Source of the DNA: Candidatus Poribacteria bacterium
GTDB taxonomy: Bacteria; Poribacteria; WGA-4E; B28-G17
Direction of reading: 5' to 3'
Length of the DNA stretch: 7,044 bases
Assembly (NCBI GenBank): GCA_003645735.1
Contig: QNBQ01000080.1
Location: forward strand, 1-7,044
In this document: one piece after another, positions 1 to 6,030 of the stretch
Layout: each line of letters starts with the position of its first letter
How positions within the stretch are numbered: position 1 is the first letter of the stretch
The notes under the pieces: generated by a model
Seen by the model: only the letters and a program-made list of their open reading frames with translations
Databases searched by the model: none
Told to the model about the DNA's origin: nothing
Made by a program: the position numbers and the translations under genes

Positions 1-1245
1 AACAGGGCGATGCTGTTCCTCACATCGGAGGACAGAACCTGGCTTGAGGGGAAGATGGGCGTCGGCCCCCTGACCAGGGAGGAGGGGCTGAGGATATGGG
101 AGGAGCTGCACGACGACCGCAGGAGCCTCAGGGAGATGGTGCTCGGCTACAGCGCCTCAGTCGAGGAATCGCCCCTCAACAGGGTCGTCAGGGAGATGAG
201 GATACCGATCTCCGAGGATCAGCCCTGTCCCCTGGTGAAGCCCCTCTTCACCCGCAGGCCGCTCAGATGGGAGGGGGGAACGACGGACGGTTACCTGGAG
301 AAGCTCAACCTGTCGAAGTTTGTCGTCCTGCCCATCCTCTCATACGTCGAGCCGCTGGGCGTGATCGTGGTCGATAACATCGTGTCCGGCGAGGAGATAG
401 ATGAGGACGGGATCGAGACCCTGATGCTTTTCGCCTCGCAGGTGGCCGTCGCCATAGAGAAGTCGGTGCTCTATCAGGGGTTGGACGAGCAGATAGAGAG
501 GTTGAGGCAGGCGAACGAGGAGATGCGGGCCATGCAGGAGCAGCTGCTGCACACCGAGAGGCTGGCCGCCATCGGCCAGATGGCCAGCAGCCTCGCCGAC
601 CAGATAAGAAACCCCGTCTCCCTCATAGGGGGATACGCCAGGCTGATCCTCAAGCGGATGGAGAGCACCGACGAGCGCAGACAGCTGGTTCAGACCATCA
701 TCGATCAGACCGATAAGCTGGAGGAGCTTCTCAGGGAGAACCTCGATTTCCTCCAACCCATGGGCCTGAAGCTGGAGGAACACGACCTGCTCGACCTCAT
801 CTCCACAGCCGTCTCGCTCATGAGGAGGGAGTGCGAGGAGAGGGGGATAAAGATCCACCTCTCCGCCCCGGAGGAGCCGATCAGGATGAAGCTCGACCAA
901 TACCAGATGGTCTACGCGCTGATGCAGCTGATGAGGAACGCCATCCAGGCCATGCCGGAAGGGGGCGACCTCTGGATAAGCTGCTCCGCCACGGAGGACG
1001 GCTGCGCCGCCAAAATCGAGATCTCCGACACGGGCAAGGGGATGAGCGAGGAGGTGCTCAAGAGGGCCTTCGACCCCTTCTTCACGACCGATAAGCTCAG
1101 GTCGGGGCTGGGGCTTACCGTCGTCAAGAGGATCATAGAGGAGCACGGCGGAACCGTTCAGCTGAAAAGCAGGCCCGGAAAGGGCACGACGGCGATCATC
1201 CTCCTCCCGCTTCCCCCGAAAAAGGATGATCGAAACCTCACCTGA
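1..1245 (+). CDS. GAF-domain sensor histidine kinase lacking the phospho-acceptor His (5' partial)
   Basis: Cytoplasmic two-component sensor kinase, C-terminal 414 codons. The frame is open to base 1 and the GAF fold is already under way (NRAMLFLTSEDRTWLEG), so the true start lies upstream; residues below are numbered from the Met at base 10. Residues 1 to about 155 form the GAF sensor domain. A charged coiled-coil linker (about 158-185) leads into a HisKA helix (about 186-250) and an HATPase_c domain (about 290-402). The ATP-binding boxes are intact: N box with Asn310 in RNAIQAMPEGG, G1 box DTGKG 340-344, F box FDPFF from 354, and G2 box GLGL 366-369. The H box reads SLADQIRNPV where this family normally has (A)HEIRNPL. 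Asp197 therefore replaces the phospho-accepting His and Gln198 the catalytic acidic residue. It may be a pseudokinase, a phosphatase-only or a scaffolding partner. No response regulator is visible. The last 8 bp overlap the convergent oxidoreductase gene. Confidence 0.93.
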   Translation, partial: NRAMLFLTSEDRTWLEGKMGVGPLTREEGLRIWEELHDDRRSLREMVLGYSASVEESPLNRVVREMRIPISEDQPCPLVKPLFTRRPLRWEGGTTDGYLEKLNLSKFVVLPILSYVEPLGVIVVDNIVSGEEIDEDGIETLMLFASQVAVAIEKSVLYQGLDEQIERLRQANEEMRAMQEQLLHTERLAAIGQMASSLADQIRNPVSLIGGYARLILKRMESTDERRQLVQTIIDQTDKLEELLRENLDFLQPMGLKLEEHDLLDLISTAVSLMRRECEERGIKIHLSAPEEPIRMKLDQYQMVYALMQLMRNAIQAMPEGGDLWISCSATEDGCAAKIEISDTGKGMSEEVLKRAFDPFFTTDKLRSGLGLTVVKRIIEEHGGTVQLKSRPGKGTTAIILLPLPPKKDDRNLT

Positions 1246-2269
1246 GCCTTATGTCATACCTGCCCGGCTTCAAAACCTCCAGGAAACCCTCGTCGATCAT
1301 CACCTCAAGGGGGTTGACCTTGACCCGAAGCGGCATCCTCACAAGCCCCTTGCTCCTGACCGACTCATAGATCGCCATCATGATCTCCATAACCTCCCTG
1401 CCCCGCTCCCCTGAGCTCCTGTGCTCCTCAACCTCCCCGTCCACCCATCCCACAAGCTCCCTTATCTGGGCCACGAACGGGCTTTCGCCTTTAGGCCTCC
1501 GCTCGTCCCAGCCGGCTCTTTTGACGCTCATCAGCCTGACGCCCCTCCCCCACCCGACCCTCAGAACCCCCTCCGTCCCGTATACCTCCAGCTCCTCGAT
1601 CCCGGGCCTGTTCGGCGTGTCGACCTCGAAGACGCACCTCACCCCTCCCTTGAAACAGATCGCCCCGGCGCACAGATCCTCTATCCTCGCGCCCCGCTCG
1701 TATCTGTCCGTTTTCCTCTCCACCTGCCCGATGACCCACTCCGCCTTCGGATCGCCTATGAGGAACTTGGCCGCGTCGATCAGATGTGTCCCGTTGTTCA
1801 GAAGCCCTCCCGATGTGTGGAAGGCCAGGTATAGGGGCTCGCCTATCGCCCCCTCGGCTATGAGCCTCTTAGCTTCCAGGTAGCTCGGCTCGAACCTCCT
1901 GACGTGCCCCACGGCCAGCTTGACGTCGTTCCGCCTGCAGGCGTAGATCATCGCGTCGGCCTCCCCCAGGCTCCTGCACATAGGCTTCTCGCACATTATC
2001 CCCTTAACCCCCGCCTCGGCGCAGTCGATCGTTATGTCGGCGTGCGATTGGGCCCAGGTGCAGATGCTCACCAGGTCCGGCCTCTCCTTCTCCAACATCT
2101 CCCTGTGATCGGTGTAGACGGCGGGGATGTCGAACTTCGAGGCGAGGCTTTCGGCGGCCTCCCGTTTGATATCGACGCAGGCGACTATGGGTATCCCCAG
2201 CGCTTTGTAAGCGTTTGCGTGGGCGGATGAGATGCCCCCGCACCCTATTATGGCGGCCCTGCGTTCCAT
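1238..2269 (-). CDS. Gfo/Idh/MocA family NAD(P)-dependent oxidoreductase (second gene of pair)
   Basis: Predicted cytoplasmic dehydrogenase or reductase of 343 residues, the usual length, acting on a sugar, cyclitol or related polyol. The N-terminal Rossmann domain has the dinucleotide motif GCGGISSAH (residues 9-17) and an acidic residue after beta-2 (VDIKRE, 32-37), which suggests NAD preference. The family signature EKP is at 94-96 (CEKPM), with Lys95 as the expected catalytic lysine. GHVRRFEPSY (121-130) and GGLLNNGTHLID (154-165) match the substrate-domain motifs, with His162 and Asp165 conserved. The first Asp of the usual GG-x-D-x-G-x-H motif appears to be Asn159. The ATG lies one base after the stop of the upstream oxidoreductase gene, and its ribosome binding site (GGGAGGG, 2277-2283) lies inside that gene's last codons, so translational coupling is expected. 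Substrate is not predictable from sequence alone. Confidence 0.93.
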   Translation of the reverse strand: MERRAAIIGCGGISSAHANAYKALGIPIVACVDIKREAAESLASKFDIPAVYTDHREMLEKERPDLVSICTWAQSHADITIDCAEAGVKGIMCEKPMCRSLGEADAMIYACRRNDVKLAVGHVRRFEPSYLEAKRLIAEGAIGEPLYLAFHTSGGLLNNGTHLIDAAKFLIGDPKAEWVIGQVERKTDRYERGARIEDLCAGAICFKGGVRCVFEVDTPNRPGIEELEVYGTEGVLRVGWGRGVRLMSVKRAGWDERRPKGESPFVAQIRELVGWVDGEVEEHRSSGERGREVMEIMMAIYESVRSKGLVRMPLRVKVNPLEVMIDEGFLEVLKPGRYDIRLR

Positions 2270-2270
2270 C

Positions 2271-3227
2271 TCACAGCCCTCCCTTTATCCTCTCGACCAG
2301 CTCCATGGTTTTGACCGCGTCGGAGAAGCTCGTCTCCGGCTCCCTGTCCTCCTTGATGCAGTCTATGAAATGCCTGTTTTCGTGGTAGAAGCCGTAGTAG
2401 ATCCTCCTGTCGGAGCTGCCGGCGGCCTCGGTCGTCGAGATGACCGCGATCGGCTCCTCTTTGTTGTCGGCGTAGATCACCGCCTTATCGTCCGGGTTGA
2501 CGAAGGCGGATATCCCGTAAGAGTGCATCTCGAAGGTGTGAACGCGTTTCCCCACGGCCCAGTTCGCGCACAGAACCCCCAGCCCTCCCCCTTTGAACCG
2601 GACGACCGCGTTGTAGGCGTTCTTCAGATCCTCGCCGAAGGCGCCCGAAACCGAAAGGACTTCTTCGACCTCCCCGCCCATCCACCTCAACATGTCGACG
2701 GCGTGGATGGCGTCGCAGGTCAGCATATCAACCGCCCCGCCGTAGTAGACCGCGCTCGATCTCTTGTAGAAGGTGGAGACGCACTGGATGATCGGTCCCC
2801 TCTCCTCGACCATCCCCTTGACCTTTCTGTTGAGCGGTATGAACCTCCTGTTGAAGCCGCACATCGTCTTGCAGCCCTTCCTCTCGGCGAGCCGGGCGAA
2901 CATGGCGGTTTGGAAAGCGGTTATGCCGGGCGGCTTTTCGATGAAGACGTTATGCCCCGCCTCCAGCGCCCTGATCACGATGTCGAAGAGGTGATGGGGC
3001 GGCATGATGACGTATACGGCGTCCAGCTCCTCCCGATCCAGCATCTCCCTGTAATCGGTGTATCTCCTCTCGACGCCGTATTTGTCCGCCGTGGAATGGA
3101 GCCTCTCCTCGTTTATGTCGCATATGGCGGCGATCTGGACGTCGGGGAACTCGGCGAGGGAGGGGTAATGCATCTGATTGGCCAAAACGCCCGCCCCCAC
3201 GAACCCCACCTTCACCTTATCACCCAT
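2271..3227 (-). CDS. Gfo/Idh/MocA family oxidoreductase (first gene of pair)
   Basis: A 318-residue predicted NAD(P)-dependent dehydrogenase. The Rossmann motif is GFVGAGVLANQMH (residues 8-20), with Asp37 in ICDINEER as the likely ribose-binding acid. The EKP signature is at 97-99 (FIEKPPG), and FNRRF at 125-129 matches the conserved substrate-domain segment. DAIHAVDML contains Asp172, His175 and Asp178, the expected active-site positions. The ATG is well placed: GGAGGT (3235-3240) sits 7 nt upstream. The protein differs strongly from its downstream partner (shorter, different C-terminal domain), so this is a pair of distant paralogues rather than a recent duplication. Paired enzymes of this family often act in consecutive steps or as a heteromer in sugar or inositol catabolism. 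No transporter, kinase or regulator lies alongside to name the pathway. Confidence 0.93.
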   Translation of the reverse strand: MGDKVKVGFVGAGVLANQMHYPSLAEFPDVQIAAICDINEERLHSTADKYGVERRYTDYREMLDREELDAVYVIMPPHHLFDIVIRALEAGHNVFIEKPPGITAFQTAMFARLAERKGCKTMCGFNRRFIPLNRKVKGMVEERGPIIQCVSTFYKRSSAVYYGGAVDMLTCDAIHAVDMLRWMGGEVEEVLSVSGAFGEDLKNAYNAVVRFKGGGLGVLCANWAVGKRVHTFEMHSYGISAFVNPDDKAVIYADNKEEPIAVISTTEAAGSSDRRIYYGFYHENRHFIDCIKEDREPETSFSDAVKTMELVERIKGGL

Positions 3228-3263
3228 GGGGATTACCTCCTGTTCGGGGCTTGTCGGGGGGAA

Positions 3264-3292
3264 ATTTTACACGGGTTTGAGGGGGAAATCAA
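3264..3292 (-). promoter_or_regulatory. Predicted sigma70-type promoter of the oxidoreductase pair
   Basis: On the minus strand, TTGATT (3292-3287) and TAAAAT (3269-3264) are separated by exactly 17 bp. They match consensus at 4 of 6 and 5 of 6 positions. The -35 box overlaps the TGA stop of the upstream MNT-HEPN gene. Transcription would start near 3257, leaving a leader of about 30 nt that contains the GGAGGT ribosome binding site at 3240-3235. This suggests the two oxidoreductases can be transcribed independently of the MNT-HEPN gene. Confidence 0.55.
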
Positions 3293-4017
3293 CCGGCGGC
3301 CCTCACCCGATCCGAAGCATACCTCCAAACCCCTCGGGCGAACTCCAGCGCCTCGGCGGCCTCCCTCTCCCCCGGCATCCCCTCAGGCAGAACCCCGAGC
3401 ACGGCGTCGGGATACCGGGTCGGGATGTAGTATTGATCCAGGATCTCTATCCCCTCGAACCTCTCGAACAGGTCCTCACCCACAACGGCGTTGACCTCGG
3501 GGATCAGGTCGACCACCTTATGCGTGCGCGGTATATCCCTCCCCTCGGCGGCCAGGATCGCCTTGAGCGATTTCTCAACGCACTGCTGGGCGTGGAAACA
3601 GACCTGGTTGTAGATCCCCTCCCCCATCGCCAGCTCGGCCATCCTTATATCCTCCCGGGCGAACTCCAGCCATTTAAGCCCCTCCTCCCTGAAGCTCCCC
3701 ATTATCACCCTCCCCTTCTCGAGGATCTCCTCCCTGATGAAACGGCTTGTCTTCGCCGCCCTTTCGATCTCCTCCGGGGTGTAGATCAGCAGATCGATCC
3801 CTACCCTCGGCTTGATGATCCTCAGGGCCTCCCTGATCCTCTCGAAGAAGGGTTTGTCCGTCTCCTCGATTATGACCAGGTCGATGTCGCTCCATTGGGA
3901 GATCTCCCCCCTGGCGAAGGAGCCGAACAGGATGATCTTGCGCGGGGAGATATGCCTCTGTATGAGCCTCTTCATCCGGAGCCACTCCTCTACCAGCCTC
4001 TTCCTCCTCTCCTCCAC
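3289..4017 (-). CDS. Fused MNT nucleotidyltransferase-HEPN domain protein
   Basis: A 242-residue protein joining two modules usually encoded by separate genes in MNT/HEPN toxin-antitoxin pairs (type VII), where the MNT protein AMPylates its HEPN RNase. Residues 23-80 are a minimal nucleotidyltransferase: GSFARGEISQWSDIDL (32-47) with Asp44 and Asp46, plus Asp75 in GIDLLIY, giving all three metal-binding carboxylates. Residues about 114-235 are a HEPN domain of the PF05168 kind, with YNQVCFHAQQCVEKSLKAIL (136-155), THKVVDLIP (165-173) and YIPTRYPDA (197-205). I see no R-x4-6-H catalytic motif in the last helices, where HEPN RNases carry it; R160-x5-H166 fits the spacing but sits in an earlier region. 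An ATG at 4077 is open in frame, but GTG at 4017 is preferred: GGAGGT lies 8 nt upstream, a strong promoter sits inside the longer form, and the extra 20 residues do not resemble the family. It could be an inactive or housekeeping relative rather than a toxin system. Confidence 0.88.
   Translation of the reverse strand: MEERRKRLVEEWLRMKRLIQRHISPRKIILFGSFARGEISQWSDIDLVIIEETDKPFFERIREALRIIKPRVGIDLLIYTPEEIERAAKTSRFIREEILEKGRVIMGSFREEGLKWLEFAREDIRMAELAMGEGIYNQVCFHAQQCVEKSLKAILAAEGRDIPRTHKVVDLIPEVNAVVGEDLFERFEGIEILDQYYIPTRYPDAVLGVLPEGMPGEREAAEALEFARGVWRYASDRVRAAG
3700..3713 (-). promoter_or_regulatory. Internal ribosome binding site and ATG at the MNT/HEPN junction
   Basis: Within the fused gene, minus-strand GGAGGG (3713-3708) precedes an in-frame ATG (3702-3700, Met106) by 5 nt. 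Met106 is exactly where a stand-alone HEPN protein would begin, which would give a 137-residue product; the preceding 105 residues match a stand-alone MNT. One frame over, the same bases read TGA TAA. Internal initiation could therefore yield free HEPN. This is a prediction from sequence only. Confidence 0.4.
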
Positions 4018-4024
4018 GCGCGAA

Positions 4025-4030
4025 CACCTC
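4025..4030 (-). promoter_or_regulatory. Ribosome binding site that sets the GTG start of the MNT-HEPN gene
   Basis: Perfect GGAGGT on the minus strand, 8 nt before GTG at 4017-4015. No comparable site precedes the in-frame ATG at 4077, so this site decides the start. It lies about 9 nt downstream of the predicted -10 box, implying a very short leader. Confidence 0.6.
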
Positions 4031-4038
4031 CGAGGGGA

Positions 4039-4067
4039 ATTATAGGCGAGCCTGGGCGGGTTTTCAA
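4039..4067 (-). promoter_or_regulatory. Near-consensus sigma70 promoter of the MNT-HEPN gene
   Basis: Minus-strand TTGAAA (4067-4062) and a perfect TATAAT (4044-4039) with the ideal 17-bp spacer, located in the 53-bp gap after the stop of the upstream gene. Predicted transcription start is near 4032, giving a leader of about 15 nt. It is the best promoter match in the window and suggests the MNT-HEPN gene is transcribed on its own at a good level. Confidence 0.65.
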
Positions 4068-4070
4068 CCC

Positions 4071-4859
4071 TCACCACCTCCCGCCGCGCTCCCTCATCCT
4101 CGAAATCCTCCCCAGATCGCTGAAGCTCATCCCCTCATCTTCGGGGATGCCGCCGACGGTCATGATCTTTATCGGAAGGTAGACTTTAAGGGCGGGGATC
4201 CTCTCGCCGAGGCTCTCCCTGACGAGGATGAACAGGTCGATGAGCGGCACATCCTCAAGATGTAGAGGCGGCGGGCTGATCCTACGGGTTATGATGAGGA
4301 CGTCCTCGGGGAAGAGCTTTTGCAGCTCCGACGCCAGCCTCCAGGCCTCCCTGACCGTCTCGACCATCTCATCCCCCAGCCCGTAAAACTCATCAGTCCT
4401 CCCCTCCTCCACCGCCTCCCGCATCCCTTCAACTATCCTCTCAAACTCCGCCGAGAGATCGCGAAGCTCGATCACCGCTTCCACAACGGCCTCATCCATC
4501 GCCCCGGCGCCGCCTTCCCCTGGGTCGCCGCTCACCTCGGGCGCGGTCTCTCCGGCCTCCTCTTCTCGTTCCCTTGAAAGCGGGCCTTCCCCGGAGGTTC
4601 CGATATCCGAAGCCGGCCTCTCGGCGCTTCCGCCCTCAAGCTCCGATCCTTCGGGCCGCTTCGGCCCGTCGATCGAAGGCGCTTCGGCGGTCCTCCCCGT
4701 GCCCGTCGGGAAGCCGATCGTCCTCCGCCCCGCGATCTCCCGGGTCATGGGAGGCCCTCCTATCTCCCCGGCCCATTTGCCCATCAGGAGGTATAGGGCC
4801 GCCATCGCCCCGATCACCGATGCAGTCGCTGCCGTTAGCGTATATAAACGCCTCCTCAT
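4071..4859 (-). CDS. Membrane-anchored protein of unknown function
   Basis: I do not recognise this 262-residue protein. It starts MRRRLYTL, followed by one hydrophobic segment (about 7-26) that is a signal anchor or uncleaved signal; with the arginines at the N-terminus, the rest should face the outside. Residues about 32-120 are a low-complexity linker rich in Gly, Glu, Pro and Ser. Residues 121-182 look like two amphipathic helices (an acidic stretch, then REAWRLASELQKLF). The last 80 residues alternate short strands and helices (VLIITRRI, IDLFILVRESLGERI, LKVYLPIKIMTVGG). ATG at 4859 is chosen over an in-frame TTG at 4877 because GGAGG lies 7 nt upstream and the basic-hydrophobic N-terminus starts there. 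It could be an envelope-associated or secretion-accessory protein. It lies just upstream of the MNT-HEPN gene on the same strand, but that gene has its own promoter, so a functional link is uncertain. Confidence 0.75.
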   Translation of the reverse strand: MRRRLYTLTAATASVIGAMAALYLLMGKWAGEIGGPPMTREIAGRRTIGFPTGTGRTAEAPSIDGPKRPEGSELEGGSAERPASDIGTSGEGPLSREREEEAGETAPEVSGDPGEGGAGAMDEAVVEAVIELRDLSAEFERIVEGMREAVEEGRTDEFYGLGDEMVETVREAWRLASELQKLFPEDVLIITRRISPPPLHLEDVPLIDLFILVRESLGERIPALKVYLPIKIMTVGGIPEDEGMSFSDLGRISRMRERGGRW

Positions 4860-5193
4860 AACCTTCCCTCCCTTCAACCTGAGGCATGGGGTCCTTAAAC
4901 TTTAATTAGTTCCCCCTGCTCCCTTCTATCCAGCGAACCCGGCGACGTGGCTTATCCTCTTCATTGAAATGATGCGAAAACAGGCGGAGAGGTCAGGTGG
5001 GGTAAAGATCACATCCCCCATCGAGGAAGGGGAAACCTTACATCGTAAATCGAGGCTGCCCGTATAGCAGGTCTTTGGTGATGTTAGTTTATTTCATCGC
5101 TTCGTCGACGATCTAGAGATTGAGACCGATTTACCTCAACGGGGCTTGAAAGCCTCCTCCGGCAGTAAATAACGATAAGCACATGGAGGAACT
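4860..5193. other. Stretch without a convincing gene
   Basis: About 330 bp between the membrane-protein start and the decayed gene. The only open frames are short (for example a plus-strand frame around 4921-5064 and a minus-strand frame ending at 4926) and have no recognisable motif or ribosome binding site. The bases just left of 4900 hold the ribosome binding site of the membrane-protein gene. An AT-rich patch at 4895-4910 might contain its promoter, but no good -35/-10 pair is visible. The stretch may hold the eroded 3' end of the neighbouring pseudogene. Confidence 0.5.
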
Positions 5194-5952
5194 CTAGTGG
5201 CAGGAGCTTCCTCCCTCTACCTCCACTTCGTAGGAGTCCTTATAGATCCCTCCAGCCGCCATGGGCGCAGCCCGATTTTTCCGTGGATTTTACACGAGGG
5301 CGGCGAAATCGTAGCCCGTCCCCTCCCAGCTGACGGCCTGCCTGGATATTTTGCCCTCGTCAGCTTCGATCCGCCTGAGTATACACAACTCTAAAAACCA
5401 GGACAGATCATAAGCTTGCTTCGCCCTGTCCGTTTCTTTCAAACCGGTGGTCCACCGGTCGAGGTTCCTCTTTATCATTCCCAACAGCTTCTCGGGGGCT
5501 CTGATGATATAGCCTTTATCCCCTGTGATGAGGAAGCCGGGATAGCCCCCAGGTAGGGGAGGTCGAAATCCGTTATATACCGATCGAACACCTCCCGGTC
5601 ATGACCCTGTGAAACTGAACCAGCGAGTTAAAGCTGTTTTTCGCCCTTTCGACTACGAAGCTGATCTGGCTGGGATCGCCTCCCTTGTAGAGGGAAGGGT
5701 CGAACTCCAGCGCCAGCAGGGTCTCCACCGGCTCCGGATACCTCTCCTCTCCGAAGAGGAGATAGGCCGCTATGAGATGAGCATATATCTCCTCTAACGG
5801 CCATGCCCCGTTCGTCCAGTCGTAAGAATGCCGGCGCCTCATACCATGGGGAAGAAGGCCCTCCCAGCTCCTCCGTGGCGAAGACTACCCCTCCCAGTAT
5901 CACACCCTTCGGCCTGCCCTTATCGGTTCCGGCCGCTACCTCCACCTATGGG
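5194..5952 (-). pseudogene. Decayed gene of unknown family, three frameshifts and an in-frame stop
   Basis: Coherent protein-like sequence runs leftward but jumps frame. Segment 1 (from about 5944) reads VEVAAGTDKGRPKGVILGGV and on to about 5840. Segment 2 (about 5830-5603) includes YDWTNGAWPLEEIYAHLIAA and KGGDPSQISFVVERAKNSFN. Segment 3 (about 5602-5545) reads HDREVFDRYITDFDLPYLG. Segment 4 (about 5545-5290) includes PGFLITGDKGYIIRAPEKLL and AYDLSWFLELCILRRIEADE, and ends at a TAA. The same frame continues as GGIYKDSYEVEVEGGSS to a TAG at 5194. Each shift can be explained by one base; the third lies in a run of five G. The helical, Trp/Tyr-rich segment 2 recalls alpha/alpha-barrel carbohydrate-active enzymes, but I cannot name the family. 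The 5' end is lost where the insertion sequence begins. Genuine decay is favoured next to an IS, but base-calling errors remain possible. Confidence 0.6.
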
Positions 5953-5966
5953 CTGGTCTGTAATCA
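5953..5966 (+). repeat. Left terminal inverted repeat of the IS
   Basis: CTGGTCTGTAATCA. It matches the reverse complement of the right end (CTGGTTTATAATCA) at 12 of 14 positions. A second block further in, ACCTCCTTTGAGG (5971-5983), is repeated in inverted form at the right end as ACCTCCTTTTGAGG, after a 4-nt length difference, extending the similarity to about 31 bp. Confidence 0.7.
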
Positions 5967-5987
5967 AAAAACCTCCTTTGAGGAGGT
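5966..5987 (-). terminator. Predicted leftward rho-independent terminator in the IS left end
   Basis: Read on the minus strand, ACCTCCT-CAA-AGGAGGT forms a perfect 7-bp stem with a 3-nt loop, followed directly by a run of T (complement of 5971-5966). It would stop antisense transcripts crossing the IS toward the pseudogene. Confidence 0.5.
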
Positions 5988-6020
5988 AAAATTGAAGGAG
6001 AAAACCACCCCAAAGGAGGT
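5971..6020 (+). promoter_or_regulatory. RNA segment able to sequester the transposase ribosome binding site
   Basis: In plus-strand RNA, ACCTCCTTTG (5971-5980) is the exact complement of CAAAGGAGGT (6011-6020), the transposase ribosome binding site, giving a 10-bp stem across a 30-nt loop. The same segment can instead pair with the adjacent AGGAGGT (5981-5987). Read-through RNA from outside the IS would thus hide the start. Such protection against external transcription is known for IS10 and IS50; its presence here is inferred from base pairing only. Confidence 0.45.
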
Positions 6021-6030
6021 GAAAAAATGA
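5992..6030 (+). CDS. Possible 12-codon leader peptide coupled to the transposase
   Basis: A TTG start preceded by AGGAGGT (5981-5987, 4 nt spacing) opens a short frame encoding MKEKTTPKEVKK. Its TGA stop overlaps the transposase ATG as ATGA (6027-6030). This layout is typical of translational coupling. The peptide is Lys-rich and too short to recognise, the start is a weak TTG, and the remnant is decayed, so the call is tentative. Confidence 0.25.
   Translation: MKEKTTPKEVKK

Noticed and set aside
340..1146. Long minus-strand open frame opposite the histidine kinase
   Set aside because: It is the mirror of a GC-rich gene; the plus-strand product has all kinase motifs and the minus product has none.
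2232..3494. 420-codon plus-strand open frame across the oxidoreductase region
   Set aside because: It crosses two gene boundaries of the convincing minus-strand genes and has no recognisable domain or ribosome binding site; it is a GC-driven shadow.
3178..4182. Plus-strand open frame opposite the MNT-HEPN gene
   Set aside because: Pro/Leu-rich shadow spanning promoters and gene ends of the opposite strand, without domain signal.
4921..5064. Short plus-strand frame around MMRKQAERSGGVKITSPIEE
   Set aside because: No ribosome binding site, no recognised motif and an early stop; not enough to call a gene.
5131..5150. Segment ACCTCAACGGGGCTTGAAAG resembles the 3' end of some CRISPR repeats
   Set aside because: It occurs once only. 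No regularly spaced second copy, spacer pattern or cas gene is visible.
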